A stretch of DNA of 64,000 nt. Origin: Nocardia huaxiensis. Lineage in GTDB: Bacteria; Actinomycetota; Actinomycetes; Mycobacteriales; Mycobacteriaceae. Below the pieces are notes generated by a model. That model did not search any database. It was not told the origin of the DNA and saw only the letters and a program-made list of their open reading frames with translations. Where the stretch lies: assembly GCF_013744875.1 (NCBI RefSeq), contig NZ_CP059399.1:5890001-5954000 (forward strand), given 5' to 3'. The position numbers and the translations under genes are program-made. Below are positions 16,275 to 26,115 of this stretch, piece after piece. Numbering within the stretch: position 1 is the first letter of the stretch; every line of letters starts with the position of its first letter.

Positions 16275-17771
16275 CTAGGCGGGCCGGAGCGCGGCGCGCA
16301 GGGCTGCCAGTTCGTCGCCGCGCGGATTGCTGACGTTCCGCGATTCGGGCGTATCGAAGGTGCGCACAATCGCGGTGTCCGGGTGGAAGCGCGGCCAGCC
16401 CGGGTCGCCGGTTTCGGCGAATGCCACCCAGGCGGAATGGATTTCGTCGGCGAGCAGCTGGGGCGGGTTGGGGCCGGTCAAGCGGTGGGCGCAGGCCAGG
16501 GCGTCGAAGACGAACGGGACCTCCATGACGTGGCAGGCGCCGAGGCCGTCGATGCCTGAGGGGCAGGCGAATTCGTAGGCGTAGGCGGGTGCGCCCGCAG
16601 CGGCGTTGATCTCGGCCAGGTCCAGGGTGTCGAGCCGGAAGGCGCGGTCGGTGATGAGATCGGCGAAGACATCGGCGGGTGTCCTGCCGGGGCGGTTGGC
16701 GGTGTAGACGTCGGCGACCTCCGGGGGGATGCCGTAGCGGGCGAGCAGCGCGGGCAGATTCTCGGCGGTGACACCGGCGGCGATCCCGGTCGGGACGGTG
16801 AAGAAGCGGAATTCCTCGGTGGTACAGCCGGTAATGAGCGGGACCGCGCGATCTGGATGCGTGGCAAGCACATTCAGTGGTACGCCCGGCACCACGTCGT
16901 CGTCGATGACCGGGAACAGACTCAGGACGCCGATGCCGTTGGCGATGATGGACGACCCCCAGCGGGCGGGATTCGGGTCGAGCATCAACTCCAGGCCGAT
17001 CGCATCCTGTGCCGCGCGCAGCTCGTCCGGGCCGAGCTTGCCGAAATCGGCTGCGGTGGCGGCGATTCCGAGCTTCCGGGCCAGTTCGTCGGCAACCCGG
17101 CGCGCATCTTCGACCGTGGCGACCGCGGATCCGTTGCCGCTCTGCATGATTGCCCGCTGGAACAGTTCGGCGGACCGGGGTGAGGCGACCAGGGTCGCGA
17201 CGCTCATACCCCCGGCGGATTCCCCGAAGATGGTGATATTGCCCGGGTCTCCGCCGAAGGCTTCGACATTCTCCTGCACCCACCGCAGCGCGAACAGTTG
17301 ATCGTGCAGGCCACGATTCAGCGGCGCGTCCGCGACCGCCGCGAATCCGGAGATGCCGAGCCGATAGTTGATCGACACCAGGACTACCCCGTCGCGGGCG
17401 AATGCGGTGCCGTCGTAGATGACTCGCGCATTCGACCCTCGGGTGAATGCACCGCCGTGGATCCAGACCATGACCGGCAGCCCGGATCCGCCCGAATCCG
17501 GCGTCCAGACATTGACATTGAGGTATTCGTCGCCGGGAATGCCGTCGCTGCCCAGCAGCGCGTGGATCGGCGGCGGGTATGGCGACTGCGCGCAGGTGGC
17601 CCCGGGGGCGAGCGCGTCGCGCACTCCGGACCACTCGGGCGCCCGCTCCGGCAGCCGGAAACGCGCGGGCCCCACCGGCGCCGCCGCGTACGGCACCCCC
17701 AGAAAGCGCTGTACCCCACCGGATGTCGCGCCACGAATCTTGCCGCCGGTGACGGAAACGATCGGTTCCAT
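16275..17771 (-). CDS. Type-B carboxylesterase
   Basis: A 498-aa carboxylesterase of the cholinesterase-like group, hydrolysing carboxylic esters. Features are GVPYAAAPVGPARF near the N-terminus, the oxyanion-hole IHGGAF (104-109), the nucleophile elbow GESAGG with Ser185, an acidic residue in the TTEEFRFF segment, and a likely catalytic His in CHVMEVPFVF. Length and order match the family. ATG at 17771 has a strong AAGGAGGGG just upstream. No signal peptide is evident, so it is probably cytoplasmic. Divergent from the F420-type gene at 17868. Confidence 0.9.
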   Translation of the reverse strand: MEPIVSVTGGKIRGATSGGVQRFLGVPYAAAPVGPARFRLPERAPEWSGVRDALAPGATCAQSPYPPPIHALLGSDGIPGDEYLNVNVWTPDSGGSGLPVMVWIHGGAFTRGSNARVIYDGTAFARDGVVLVSINYRLGISGFAAVADAPLNRGLHDQLFALRWVQENVEAFGGDPGNITIFGESAGGMSVATLVASPRSAELFQRAIMQSGNGSAVATVEDARRVADELARKLGIAATAADFGKLGPDELRAAQDAIGLELMLDPNPARWGSSIIANGIGVLSLFPVIDDDVVPGVPLNVLATHPDRAVPLITGCTTEEFRFFTVPTGIAAGVTAENLPALLARYGIPPEVADVYTANRPGRTPADVFADLITDRAFRLDTLDLAEINAAAGAPAYAYEFACPSGIDGLGACHVMEVPFVFDALACAHRLTGPNPPQLLADEIHSAWVAFAETGDPGWPRFHPDTAIVRTFDTPESRNVSNPRGDELAALRAALRPA

Positions 17772-17867
17772 ACCCCTCCTTCATCCGAGTCGATTGTCCA
17801 TCTCACCGATCGGCATGTCCTGGAAAGGGCTCGGAACAGGATGCATGAGCGCACTGTTGCCTCAGGC

Positions 17868-18782
17868 ATGACACTAGGAGTTGCTCTCGCCCAGACGAAT
17901 TCCCGCAACTACGTCGAGGATTCGGTGCGCCAGGCGCGCACCGCCGCGGAACTCGGGGTGCGCGCGGTGTGGTTCGGGCAGCGCATGGACTACGACTCGC
18001 CCATGCTGGCGGCGATAGTCGGGCGGGAGGTACCCGCGCTGCAGGTCGGCACGTCCGCGATTCCGGTGCTCGGACGGCATCCGATGCTGATCTCGTCGCA
18101 GGCGCAGACCGCGCAGGCCGCGACCGGCGGCCGCTACCACCTGGGGCTGGCGGTCGGATCCACCCTGGTATCCGATGCTTTCGGGGTGCCGTTCGACCGG
18201 CCGATCGCTCGGCTGCGCGAATTCCTCACCGCGCTGCGGACCCTCCTCGATACCGGAACCGCCGATTTCCATGGCGAATTCCTCACCGTGACGCCGACCA
18301 TGGCGACGGCGGTGGCCGGGGCCGAACCTCGGGTTCCGGTGCTCGTGGCCGCCATGGGCCCGCAGGCCCTGCGCGTGAGCGGCGAACTCGCCGACGGTGT
18401 GCTGCCGTATCTGGCAGGGCCGAAAACCCTCGAGAACCACATCGTCTCGACGGTGACCGAGTATGCCGAAGCCGCCCCGCGTGTGGTCGCCTTCGTTCCG
18501 GCGGTCGTGACCGCCGATGTCCAGGGCGCCCGCGCCAAGGCCGTCGAGCAGCTGGCGTTCTACGAGCAGGTGCCCTCGTATCGTCGCGTCCTCGACCTCG
18601 AAGGTGTGCAGCGCGCCGCCGACCTGGCCGTGATCGGCGACGAGGAGACCGTTGCCGCCGAGATCCGGCGCTACTACGACGCCGGCGCCACCGAAATCGT
18701 GCTCGCCTCAACCGATCTGACGGGCGAGGCCGATCAGCTCCGCACCTGGAGGCTGATCGGCGAGCTCACCCCGCGAGGCTAA
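17868..18782 (+). CDS. LLM-class F420-dependent type oxidoreductase
   Basis: A 304-aa luciferase-like TIM-barrel enzyme. It starts LGVALAQTNSRNYVEDSV and has the ATGGRYHLGLAVGS glycine-rich loop and the late VPVLVAAMGPQALR segment typical of actinobacterial F420-type oxidoreductases. Another in-frame ATG at 17841 would add 9 residues, but a purine-rich run directly abuts it, so 17868 is preferred with moderate certainty. The stop overlaps the stop of the convergent gene by 3 nt. Substrate unknown. Confidence 0.85.
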   Translation: MTLGVALAQTNSRNYVEDSVRQARTAAELGVRAVWFGQRMDYDSPMLAAIVGREVPALQVGTSAIPVLGRHPMLISSQAQTAQAATGGRYHLGLAVGSTLVSDAFGVPFDRPIARLREFLTALRTLLDTGTADFHGEFLTVTPTMATAVAGAEPRVPVLVAAMGPQALRVSGELADGVLPYLAGPKTLENHIVSTVTEYAEAAPRVVAFVPAVVTADVQGARAKAVEQLAFYEQVPSYRRVLDLEGVQRAADLAVIGDEETVAAEIRRYYDAGATEIVLASTDLTGEADQLRTWRLIGELTPRG

Positions 18783-19735
18783 CGGAAGATCAGTGCGCCG
18801 AGGGTGTCGCTGTGGCGGTAGCGCAGGTACTTCTCGACGGTTTCCACCGGCACCGCGGGCGTGGCGGTGGCGACGGTGACCACGAGGAACTGCTTCTCGC
18901 TGCCGTCCTTCCACTTGCCGGTCTCGAAGTCGGAGATGTAGCTGCCGGGGCGCAGTTTCAGGTCGCCGTCGTCGAACTGTCCTTCGGCCGCCGAGGCTTT
19001 CGCGGCGTCGGTCATGGTCAGCACGAACTGGGTGAGCATGAGGGCGCCGTTCTCGGCCTTCCACACCAGTTCGGAGCCGTACTGGCAGCCGAGGCCGGTC
19101 ATCTTGCCGGCCTCTTCGAAGTTGGCGCAGTCGTTGTAGTCGTTGCCCTTGACCCAGTCGGCCTGCAACTCGACGTCACCGAGTTTGAAGTTCCAGAACT
19201 GCCCGTACTCGGTGTAGGTGAACTTCGCCCCCGCGACGGGAGCCTTGCTCGTGGTCGTGGACTTCGTGGTGGTGGGCGCGGTGGTGGTCGACGATGTAGT
19301 CGTGGTGGTCGTCGTCGAGCTCGCGACCGCCTGATCCTCCTCGTCGCCCCCCGAGACGAAGATGAACGCGCCGACCACGACCGCCAGCACCACGACCACG
19401 GCGGCCGCGATACCGACGATCAGCCCCGTGTTCGACTTCTGCGGCGGCTGCTGCGGGAACCCCGGCTGCTGGAAACCGGGCTGCTGATAGCCCGGTTGCT
19501 GCTGGTATCCGGGCTGCTGCGCGTATCCCTGCTGTCCGGTCCAGCCCGGCTGCTGCCAGCCACCCGACTGGTCGGCCGGCTGCTGCCCGGGCCAGGCGGG
19601 CTGCGCCGGATACTCGGCCGGCGGGGGCGTCGCGGGCTGATCCCACCACGTCGGATTGTCCTGCGGCTGCTGCCCGTAGGCATTGGGGTCGCCGCCGTAG
19701 CCGGGCCCCTGTGGCGGTCCGGGGGGATACGTCAT
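18779..19735 (-). CDS. Membrane-anchored protein with Pro/Gln/Gly-rich N-terminus and exported C-terminal domain
   Basis: A 318-aa protein. Residues 1-100 are cytoplasmic and low-complexity, with repeated QQPG/YQQPG units. One transmembrane helix (about 103-127, GLIVGIAAAVVVVLAVVVGAF) follows, then a Ser/Thr-rich linker (about 139-168) and an exported globular domain of about 150 aa with two cysteines (Cys near NDCANF and GLGCQY) that could form a disulfide. This layout is common in mycobacterial and nocardial envelope proteins. No enzyme motif is recognised. Convergent and overlapping by 3 nt with the F420-type gene. Confidence 0.8.
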   Translation of the reverse strand: MTYPPGPPQGPGYGGDPNAYGQQPQDNPTWWDQPATPPPAEYPAQPAWPGQQPADQSGGWQQPGWTGQQGYAQQPGYQQQPGYQQPGFQQPGFPQQPPQKSNTGLIVGIAAAVVVVLAVVVGAFIFVSGGDEEDQAVASSTTTTTTTSSTTTAPTTTKSTTTSKAPVAGAKFTYTEYGQFWNFKLGDVELQADWVKGNDYNDCANFEEAGKMTGLGCQYGSELVWKAENGALMLTQFVLTMTDAAKASAAEGQFDDGDLKLRPGSYISDFETGKWKDGSEKQFLVVTVATATPAVPVETVEKYLRYRHSDTLGALIFR

Positions 19736-19827
19736 GTAGTCAACCTTTCGCGCCGCGCCGGACCCTCCCGACCCGGTCAGTCGTTACCAAAGCGTAGGAC
19801 GGTCGCCGTTCATGATCCAATCACGGG

Positions 19828-20922
19828 GTGACGACCTCCGATCTCGTCGTGTGCGGCATGGGCCCGGCCGGGCGGGCCCTGGCCCATCGCGCACTCGCCA
19901 CAGGGTTATCGGTCACCATGATCGATCCGCAACCGGATCGGCGATGGAGTGCCACCTATGGCGCGTGGGCGGACGAACTGCCGGAGTGGGTGGATGCGCG
20001 AACACTCGCCGCCACCGTGGACCGGCCGGTCGCCTGGGCCGTGGACCGGGTCGAATTGGACCGGCGCTACGTCGTATTCGACACGGGGCGGCTGCAGGAT
20101 TCGCTGGATGTGACCCGAGCGCGTGTCGTGCGCGGTCGCGTCGTGCAGATCGTGCCGCCGTCACGGTCGGGCCCCGCGCTGGATCTGCCGTCGGTGCGCT
20201 TGGCATCGGGGCAGGTGCTGCCCGGCGGACGGATCGTCGATGCGCGGGGCATCGCCCGCTCGCCCGCGCTCGCCGAGCAGACGGCGTACGGGGTCGTGGT
20301 GGAACGCGCGCACGACGCGGAAACCTTGTTCATGGACTGGCGGCTCGACAATGGCGCCGGAGCGGACGAGCCACGCTCGTTCCTCTACGCGATACCGCTC
20401 GATGCGAAGACCATGCTGTTCGAGGAGACCTGCCTCGCCGGTCGTCCCGCACTGGAGACCGGGGTGCTGCGGAAGCGCCTTGTGCATCGATTGCGTGCAC
20501 GCGGAATCGATCTCACCGGGGACGAGCGGGTCGAACGGGTGCGGTTCCCGGTCCACGGCGGTAGGCCGAGCGCTGGAACATTCGGTGCGGCAGGCGCATT
20601 CACACATCCGGCCACCGGATACAGTGTGGCCACCGCACTTCGGCTCGCGGATGCGATGGTCGCGGGTGATTCGTTGTGGCCGCCGTCGGCGCGGGCCGTA
20701 TACCGGTTGCGGCTGGCGGGATTGCGCGCGCTGCTCGCCCTCCCGCCGCAGGACCTGCCGGTGTTCTTCGATGCCTTCTTCGCACTGCCCGTGGATCGGC
20801 AGCGCGCGTATCTCTCGGGCCGCGACGACCTCCCCGGAACCGCGAAAGCCATGGCGGCCCTGTTCCGGGCCCTGCCATGGCGATTGCGCCGCACCCTGGC
20901 CACCGCGTCAATGGGCGTGTGA
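19828..20922 (+). CDS. Lycopene-cyclase-family (CrtL/CrtY-like) FAD-dependent protein
   Basis: A 364-aa flavoprotein of the lycopene cyclase type, which cyclises linear carotenoid ends without net redox change. The N-terminal dinucleotide fold reads VVCGMGPAGRALAHRAL, the family YGAWADELP segment is at about 47-56, and GYSVATALRLADA near 255-270 matches the conserved cyclase region. GTG start at 19828; no strong ribosome site. No other carotenoid genes are nearby, so its true substrate is uncertain. A hairpin at 20937-20973 closes the gene. Confidence 0.75.
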   Translation: MTTSDLVVCGMGPAGRALAHRALATGLSVTMIDPQPDRRWSATYGAWADELPEWVDARTLAATVDRPVAWAVDRVELDRRYVVFDTGRLQDSLDVTRARVVRGRVVQIVPPSRSGPALDLPSVRLASGQVLPGGRIVDARGIARSPALAEQTAYGVVVERAHDAETLFMDWRLDNGAGADEPRSFLYAIPLDAKTMLFEETCLAGRPALETGVLRKRLVHRLRARGIDLTGDERVERVRFPVHGGRPSAGTFGAAGAFTHPATGYSVATALRLADAMVAGDSLWPPSARAVYRLRLAGLRALLALPPQDLPVFFDAFFALPVDRQRAYLSGRDDLPGTAKAMAALFRALPWRLRRTLATASMGV

Positions 20923-20936
20923 CGGAACGTGGAAGC

Positions 20937-20973
20937 GGTAGCGGCGACCGGCCACCAGGCAGTCGCCGCTACC
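20937..20973. terminator. Bidirectional terminator hairpin
   Basis: Perfect 12-bp stem, GGTAGCGGCGAC at 20937-20948 and its complement at 20962-20973, with a 13-nt loop. It lies between the convergent lycopene-cyclase-like gene and allantoicase, so it probably ends both transcripts. Confidence 0.75.
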
Positions 20974-21041
20974 TACCGAATTCGTCAGTTGGCCTGCCGA
21001 CGCCGTAGCCGGCCGACTACCGAAATCGGAGTCACGGTGCC

Positions 21042-22067
21042 CTACTGGGCATTCCAGCGGGCGGTCAGCGCCGCATCACCGGACGTGGTGAGCGAACCCA
21101 GGATTCGCAGGTGCGCGATGCCGCCGTCGGGGTAGATGTCGACCCGGACGTGGGTGATGGGGCGCCGCACGTCCGGGTCGACGCGGATGCGATGCGGAGT
21201 GTCGGGCTGCACGTCCCTGCGCGGCAGCAACTCGAACCACTCGGGGGCATCCGCGGGCGGCAGGTCTTGGTCACCGGCGTGGTCGATGCCGAGGATGCGC
21301 ACCTCGCCCGGGGAGTTGAAGACCAGATTCGTGGTGTCGAATTCGATCAGGTCCGGAATGCCTTGGGCGGCAAGGCGAACAACGGTCCAGTCGTTGCCGT
21401 CGTCGCGTCGGCGGGCGGTCTCCCAGCCTTCGGCCTGATTGCGGGCCAGGCCGGGCGCGAGAATATTGTCCGGCGCGGAGTAGAACCAGTTGGAGCACGA
21501 CACGGTGCGCGCGCCGTTCTCCAGTGCCGCCAGATCGATGGTGAGACCGGTGAGCAATGCCGGGTCCGGGGTCACCTCACCGTGCACGCGCAATCGAGCG
21601 ACACCGCCATCGGGCAGGATGTTCAACCGCACATGGGTGAAGATCTGCTCGTCGGAGACGGGGAACTCGTGCCGGTTGTCACCGGAGAGCGCACTGCGCG
21701 GCACGATCTCCACCCACTCGGCCGAATCCAGTTCCGCCGCAGACGGATACCCGTCGACCCGGCAGGCGTCCACGGACGCGTAGGGCGGGTAGTTGCCCTT
21801 GAACCACGCGGTGTCGACGACCACGCCGCGGATCACGCCGGGCATGCCGAGCCGGATGACGGCCCAGTCGTGTCCGGGGCTGCGCCGGCGGCGGGTTTCC
21901 CAGCCGTCGTACTCCTGCCCCTTGGGTCCGAAGGTCTCGGCGGAGAACCGCGGTTCCCACGGCTGGATGAGGTTTTCGCGTTCCTCGAAGGATTCGTCGC
22001 TGGCGGCGACCACGGCGGCGCGATAGCTGCGCAGCGCCAGGTCCGGGAGGGTGGTGAAGTCCGACAT
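21042..22067 (-). CDS. alc: Allantoicase
   Basis: Hydrolyses allantoate to ureidoglycolate and urea. The 341-aa protein contains the two homologous jelly-roll repeats of the family: about 30-170 (GWETRRRRSPGHDWAVIRLG, FTHVRLNILPDGGVARLRV) and about 185-330 (GWETARRRDDGNDWTVVRLA, ITHVRVDIYPDGGIAHLRI). ATG at 22067 preceded by GAGAGA was chosen. A GTG at 22079 that overlaps the glycerate kinase stop is a plausible alternative and would couple the two genes. It is the last gene of the minus-strand glyoxylate operon. Its product pathway ends in glyoxylate, the substrate of gcl. Confidence 0.93.
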   Translation of the reverse strand: MSDFTTLPDLALRSYRAAVVAASDESFEERENLIQPWEPRFSAETFGPKGQEYDGWETRRRRSPGHDWAVIRLGMPGVIRGVVVDTAWFKGNYPPYASVDACRVDGYPSAAELDSAEWVEIVPRSALSGDNRHEFPVSDEQIFTHVRLNILPDGGVARLRVHGEVTPDPALLTGLTIDLAALENGARTVSCSNWFYSAPDNILAPGLARNQAEGWETARRRDDGNDWTVVRLAAQGIPDLIEFDTTNLVFNSPGEVRILGIDHAGDQDLPPADAPEWFELLPRRDVQPDTPHRIRVDPDVRRPITHVRVDIYPDGGIAHLRILGSLTTSGDAALTARWNAQ

Positions 22068-22075
22068 ATCTTCTC

Positions 22076-23254
22076 TCACTGGTGGTTTCGTACGGGCTGT
22101 GCTCCGAGTCGCGTCGCGGCGATGCGCGTGGCCAGTTGTTCCAGCAGCGGCCCGGCGTGGGTCATGCAGACCTGCGGATCGGGTTCGATATCGGTGAGCG
22201 CGTAGGCGTCCTCGATGCGGAAGCGCCGCAGGGCCTCCCGGGTGACGGTGCGCTGCCCGGAGACCGCGATCACCGGGACCTCGGCGCGGGCGGCGGCGCG
22301 GGCCACACCCATGGGGGCCTTGCCCTGCAGGGTTTGACGGTCGAGGGAGCCTTCGCCGGTGATGACCAATCGCGCTCCGGCGAGCCGCTGGTCGAAGTCG
22401 AGTTCCCGCAGCACCAGGTCGATTCCGGGTTCGATGCGCGCCCCGAGCACGGCGAGAGCGGCGAAGCCCACTCCCCCGGCCGCGCCCGCGCCGGGCCGAT
22501 GAGCGGCATCCACGCCGAGGTCACGCCGCACCACGTCCGCCAAGCGGGCGAGCCCGCGTTCCAGCTCTTCGACGTCGTCCGGGCCCGCACCCTTCTGCGG
22601 ACCGTAGACGTGCGCCGCGCCGCGGGTGCCCAGCAGCGGGTTGTCCACATCGGAGGCGACGATGACGGGCACGCGCACGAGCCCGTCGATCTCGATGCGT
22701 TCGAGCCGTTGCAGGGCCACCCCGCCCGGCGGCAGCGGTTCCCCGTCGCCGTCGAGCAGCCGCGCACCGAGGGCGGTCAGAATCCCCGCGCCGCCGTCGG
22801 TGCACGCACTTCCGCCGAGCCCCAGCACGATGCGCTGCGCACCCCGCAGCACAGCGGTGCGCATGAGCTCACCGGTGCCGACGCTGCTCGCGGTGCGCGC
22901 CGTGATGGGGGTGGGCCGGCCGGGCAGTCGCCGCAGCCCGGAGGCTTCGGCGAGCTCCACCACGGCCGTCTCGCCCCTCATCGCGAACGAGGCGGCCACG
23001 GGATTCCCGACCGGCCCGGTGACGCCGGTCTGCATTCCGGCGAAGCCCGCGGCCACCATGGCATCCACGGTGCCGTCCCCGCCGTCGGCAACGGGGATGC
23101 TCACGACGGGAACGTCGGGCCGGGAGCGGCGCAGGCCCGCGGCGAGGTGGCCGGCCACCTCGGGCGCGGTGAGCGAGCCCTTGAACTTGTCGGGGGCCAC
23201 GATGACGTGGCCCTCCTGCCAGCCCCGGCCCGACCGGGCGCGACCGTGAATCAC
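22076..23254 (-). CDS. Glycerate kinase (GarK/GlxK family)
   Basis: Phosphorylates glycerate made by tartronate-semialdehyde reductase and so links glyoxylate use to glycolysis. The 392-aa protein has the family hallmarks [17 protein letters not shown] (about 18-34), [27 protein letters not shown], and a C-terminal [24 protein letters not shown] at 23254 overlaps the gcl stop (GTGA), so the pair is translationally coupled. Which phosphate isomer is made cannot be read with certainty; GarK-type enzymes give 2-phosphoglycerate. Confidence 0.92.
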   Translation of the reverse strand: MIHGRARSGRGWQEGHVIVAPDKFKGSLTAPEVAGHLAAGLRRSRPDVPVVSIPVADGGDGTVDAMVAAGFAGMQTGVTGPVGNPVAASFAMRGETAVVELAEASGLRRLPGRPTPITARTASSVGTGELMRTAVLRGAQRIVLGLGGSACTDGGAGILTALGARLLDGDGEPLPPGGVALQRLERIEIDGLVRVPVIVASDVDNPLLGTRGAAHVYGPQKGAGPDDVEELERGLARLADVVRRDLGVDAAHRPGAGAAGGVGFAALAVLGARIEPGIDLVLRELDFDQRLAGARLVITGEGSLDRQTLQGKAPMGVARAAARAEVPVIAVSGQRTVTREALRRFRIEDAYALTDIEPDPQVCMTHAGPLLEQLATRIAATRLGAQPVRNHQ

Positions 23255-25053
23255 GGTGCGCTCCCAGCGGATTCGAGTTCGGCGAGTGCGGCGATGGACA
23301 TGGGTGCGTCCTCGGCCGACTCGGCGAGCTCCTCGAATTCGTTGATGCTGTCGATCTCGAGCCCCATCGACACATTGGTGACGCGCTCGAGGATCACCTC
23401 GACCAGCACCGGCACCCGGAATTCGGCCATGAGCTGCTTGGCCTGCTCCAGCGCGGCCCCGATCCGATCCGGCTCGGTGACGCGAATGGCCTTGCAGCCC
23501 AGCCCTTCCGCGACGCGCAGGTGATCGACGCCGTAGCCGCCGACCTCGGGGCTGTTGATGTTGTCGAACGACAGCTGCACGTAGTAGTCCATGTCGAACT
23601 GCCGCTGCGCCTGCCGGATCAGGCCCAGGTACGAGTTGTTCACCACCACATGGATGTACGGGATGTTGAACTGCGCGCCGACCGCCAATTCCTCGATGAG
23701 GAACTGGAAGTCGTAGTCACCGGACAGCGCGACGACGGTCTCGTCGGGCACCGCGGTGGCCACGCCGAGCGCGGCCGGCAGGGTCCAGCCGAGCGGCCCA
23801 GCCTGTCCGGCATTGATCCAGTGCCGCGGCTGGTACACGTGCAGCAGCTGCGCCGCCTGGATCTGTGAGAGGCCGATGGTGGTGACGTAGCGGACATCCG
23901 CGCCGAAGGCCGCCGTCATCTCCTCGTACACCCGTTGCGGTTTGATCGGCACCGCGTCGAAGTGGGTCTTGCGCAACAGGGTTCGCTTGCGGTCCTGGCA
24001 CTGCTGCGCCCACTCGGCACGCTCGGGCAGGAACCCGTCGCGCTTGAGATCGTAGGCGGCCTCGAGCAGCACGCTCAGCGCCGCACCCGCATCGGAGACG
24101 ATGCCGTAGTCGGGTGCGAACACCCGCCCGATCTGCGTCGGCTCGATGTCGACGTGCACGAAAGTGCGGCCCTTGGTGTAGGTTTCGACGCCGCCGGTGT
24201 GCCGGTTGGCCCACCGGTTACCGATGCCCAGTACGAAATCCGAATCCAGCATGGTGGCATTGCCGTACCGGTGCGAGGTCTGCAGGCCGACCATGCCGGC
24301 ATGCAGCGCGTGATCGTCGGGGATGGTGCCCCAGCCCATGAGCGTCGGCACCACGGGAATGCCTGTCACTTCGGCGAATTCGACGAGCAGATCGGCGGCG
24401 TCGGCGTTCACGATGCCGCCGCCCGCCACGATGAGCGGTCGTTCGGCGGACGCCAGCATGGCCAGCACCTTGTCCGCCTGCGCGCGGGTGGCGGCCGGAC
24501 GGTGCACCTCGAGCGGCTCATAGGTGTCGATATCGAACTCGATCTCGGTGAGCTGCACATCGATCGGCAGGTCGATGAGCACCGGTCCGGGCCGCCCGGA
24601 GCGCATGAGATGGAACGCCTTCTGGAAGGTTCCCGGCACCTGCGCGGGTTCCATGACGGTCACCGCCCACTTACTCACCGGCGCGGCGATCGAGGCGATG
24701 TCGACAGCCTGGAAGTCCTCCTTGTGCAGCTTCGCCACCGGGGCCTGCCCGGTAATGCACAGGATCGGAATGGAATCCGCGCTCGCCGAGTACAACCCGG
24801 TGATCATGTCGGTGCCCGCGGGTCCGGAGGTGCCGATGCACACCCCGATGTTCCCGGCCTCGGCGCGGGTGTACCCCTCGGCCATGTGCGAGGCGGCCTC
24901 GACGTGCCGCGCGAGCACATGCCGGATGCCGCCGTGTGCGCGCATGGCGCTGTATAACGGGTTGATGGCGGCGCCGGGCAGGCCGAAAGCCTGTGTCGCG
25001 CCTTCTTTTTCGAGAATCAGGACCGCGGCGTCCACGGTGCGCATGCGTGCCAT
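23251..25053 (-). CDS. gcl: Glyoxylate carboligase (tartronate-semialdehyde synthase)
   Basis: ThDP-dependent ligase that condenses two glyoxylate molecules to tartronate semialdehyde and CO2. The 600-aa sequence follows E. coli Gcl closely. It has Val51 in place of the glutamate conserved in other ThDP enzymes, a known Gcl trait ([18 protein letters not shown]). The ThDP/Mg motif GDYDFQF to NNSYLG and the family segment [19 protein letters not shown] are present. ATG at 25053 has GAAGGAG upstream and starts 1 nt after the stop of a 62-aa ORF. It sits between glxR and glycerate kinase in pathway order. Confidence 0.96.
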   Translation of the reverse strand: MARMRTVDAAVLILEKEGATQAFGLPGAAINPLYSAMRAHGGIRHVLARHVEAASHMAEGYTRAEAGNIGVCIGTSGPAGTDMITGLYSASADSIPILCITGQAPVAKLHKEDFQAVDIASIAAPVSKWAVTVMEPAQVPGTFQKAFHLMRSGRPGPVLIDLPIDVQLTEIEFDIDTYEPLEVHRPAATRAQADKVLAMLASAERPLIVAGGGIVNADAADLLVEFAEVTGIPVVPTLMGWGTIPDDHALHAGMVGLQTSHRYGNATMLDSDFVLGIGNRWANRHTGGVETYTKGRTFVHVDIEPTQIGRVFAPDYGIVSDAGAALSVLLEAAYDLKRDGFLPERAEWAQQCQDRKRTLLRKTHFDAVPIKPQRVYEEMTAAFGADVRYVTTIGLSQIQAAQLLHVYQPRHWINAGQAGPLGWTLPAALGVATAVPDETVVALSGDYDFQFLIEELAVGAQFNIPYIHVVVNNSYLGLIRQAQRQFDMDYYVQLSFDNINSPEVGGYGVDHLRVAEGLGCKAIRVTEPDRIGAALEQAKQLMAEFRVPVLVEVILERVTNVSMGLEIDSINEFEELAESAEDAPMSIAALAELESAGSAP

Positions 25054-25054
25054 G

Positions 25055-25243
25055 TCAGGCTCCTTCCATCACGAACGGCGTGCTGCTCGGGCGGACGGGG
25101 TGGTGGAGCGGCGTTGCGACGCCGTGCGAATGGCCCGAACCTTCGCGCGGCTGCACCGTGCAGCGCTCCACCACCCATCCCTCGGGCACGGCGACAGCGC
25201 AGCCGGTGTGCCCGTACACCGGCCGGTTGCCCGCTGTCGTCAT
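25055..25243 (-). CDS. Small unknown protein (62 aa) inside the glyoxylate operon
   Basis: The frame begins with ATG overlapping the glxR stop (ATGA at 25240-25243) and ends 1 nt before the gcl start, filling the gap exactly. That packing supports translation. The protein starts [20 protein letters not shown] and is rich in His, Pro and Val, with two cysteines and no membrane segment. I recognise no family. It may be a small pathway protein, or a leader whose only role is to couple glxR and gcl translation. Confidence 0.55.
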   Translation of the reverse strand: MTTAGNRPVYGHTGCAVAVPEGWVVERCTVQPREGSGHSHGVATPLHHPVRPSSTPFVMEGA

Positions 25244-26115
25244 GCCCGTCCCTTCCCGGACAGCGCCTCCGCGACCAGCAGAAGTGCGGAGTGGTCCAGG
25301 GAGCCGTGACCCATGGCGCGGGCGGCGGCGATGAGTTGCGCCGTCAGTGCGCCCATGGGGATGGACACCTCGGCCTGCCGGGCGGCGGCCAGGATGATGC
25401 CCATGTCCTTGTGATGCAGGTCGATGCGGAAGCCGGGCTGGAAGCTGCGCTCCAGCATGGTCTTTCGCTTGAGTTCCAGGATCTTGCTGCCCGCCAGGCC
25501 ACCGGCCAGGACGTCGAGGCCCTTGGCGGCGTCCGCGCCCAGGTTCTCCATGAGCAGGATCGCCTCGGCGACAAGGGCGTACGTGCCGCCGACGACGAGC
25601 TGGTTGGCGGCCTTCACGACCTGTCCGGCGCCGTTGGGGCCGACCAGGGCGATGGTCTTGCCGACGGCCTCGAAAATCGGTTCGGCGGCGTCGAAGTCGG
25701 CTTCCGCGCCGCCGACCATGATGGACAGGGTGCCGTTGATCGCGCCGGGCTCACCACCGCTCACCGGAGCGTCGAGGACCCGCAGGCCCTTCTTGATGCC
25801 TTCGCGCGCAGTCCATTCCGAGGTCTTCGGCGTGATGGTGGAGAAGTCGATGTACAGCGTGCCGGTCGCGGCGTGCTCGAGCACGTCGGCGAAGACGGAC
25901 TCCACATGCTCGTCCTGCGGCAGCATGGTGATGACAATGTCCTTGTCGCGCACCGCTTCCGCCGCACTGCCCGCGCCCGCGCCGCCGGCGCTCTTCAATC
26001 GCTCGATCGCCGCTTCGGAGTGGTCGTACCCGGTGACCTCGTGGCCCGCCTTGACGAGGTGACCCGCCATGGGGCCGCCCATGATGCCGAGGCCGATGAA
26101 ACCGATCTTGCTCAC
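25240..26115 (-). CDS. glxR: 2-hydroxy-3-oxopropionate (tartronate semialdehyde) reductase
   Basis: Reduces tartronate semialdehyde to glycerate with NAD(P)H. The 291-aa member of the 3-hydroxyisobutyrate dehydrogenase family shows the Rossmann start IGFIGLGIMGGPMAGHLVKAGH, the substrate loop DAPVSGGEPGAINGTLSIMVGG, and the catalytic lysine in GAGQVVKAANQLVVGG. The GTG at 26115 overlaps the hyi stop (GTGA). An upstream in-frame ATG lies inside hyi and is not needed. Its neighbours hyi and gcl supply its substrate. Confidence 0.94.
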   Translation of the reverse strand: MSKIGFIGLGIMGGPMAGHLVKAGHEVTGYDHSEAAIERLKSAGGAGAGSAAEAVRDKDIVITMLPQDEHVESVFADVLEHAATGTLYIDFSTITPKTSEWTAREGIKKGLRVLDAPVSGGEPGAINGTLSIMVGGAEADFDAAEPIFEAVGKTIALVGPNGAGQVVKAANQLVVGGTYALVAEAILLMENLGADAAKGLDVLAGGLAGSKILELKRKTMLERSFQPGFRIDLHHKDMGIILAAARQAEVSIPMGALTAQLIAAARAMGHGSLDHSALLLVAEALSGKGRA

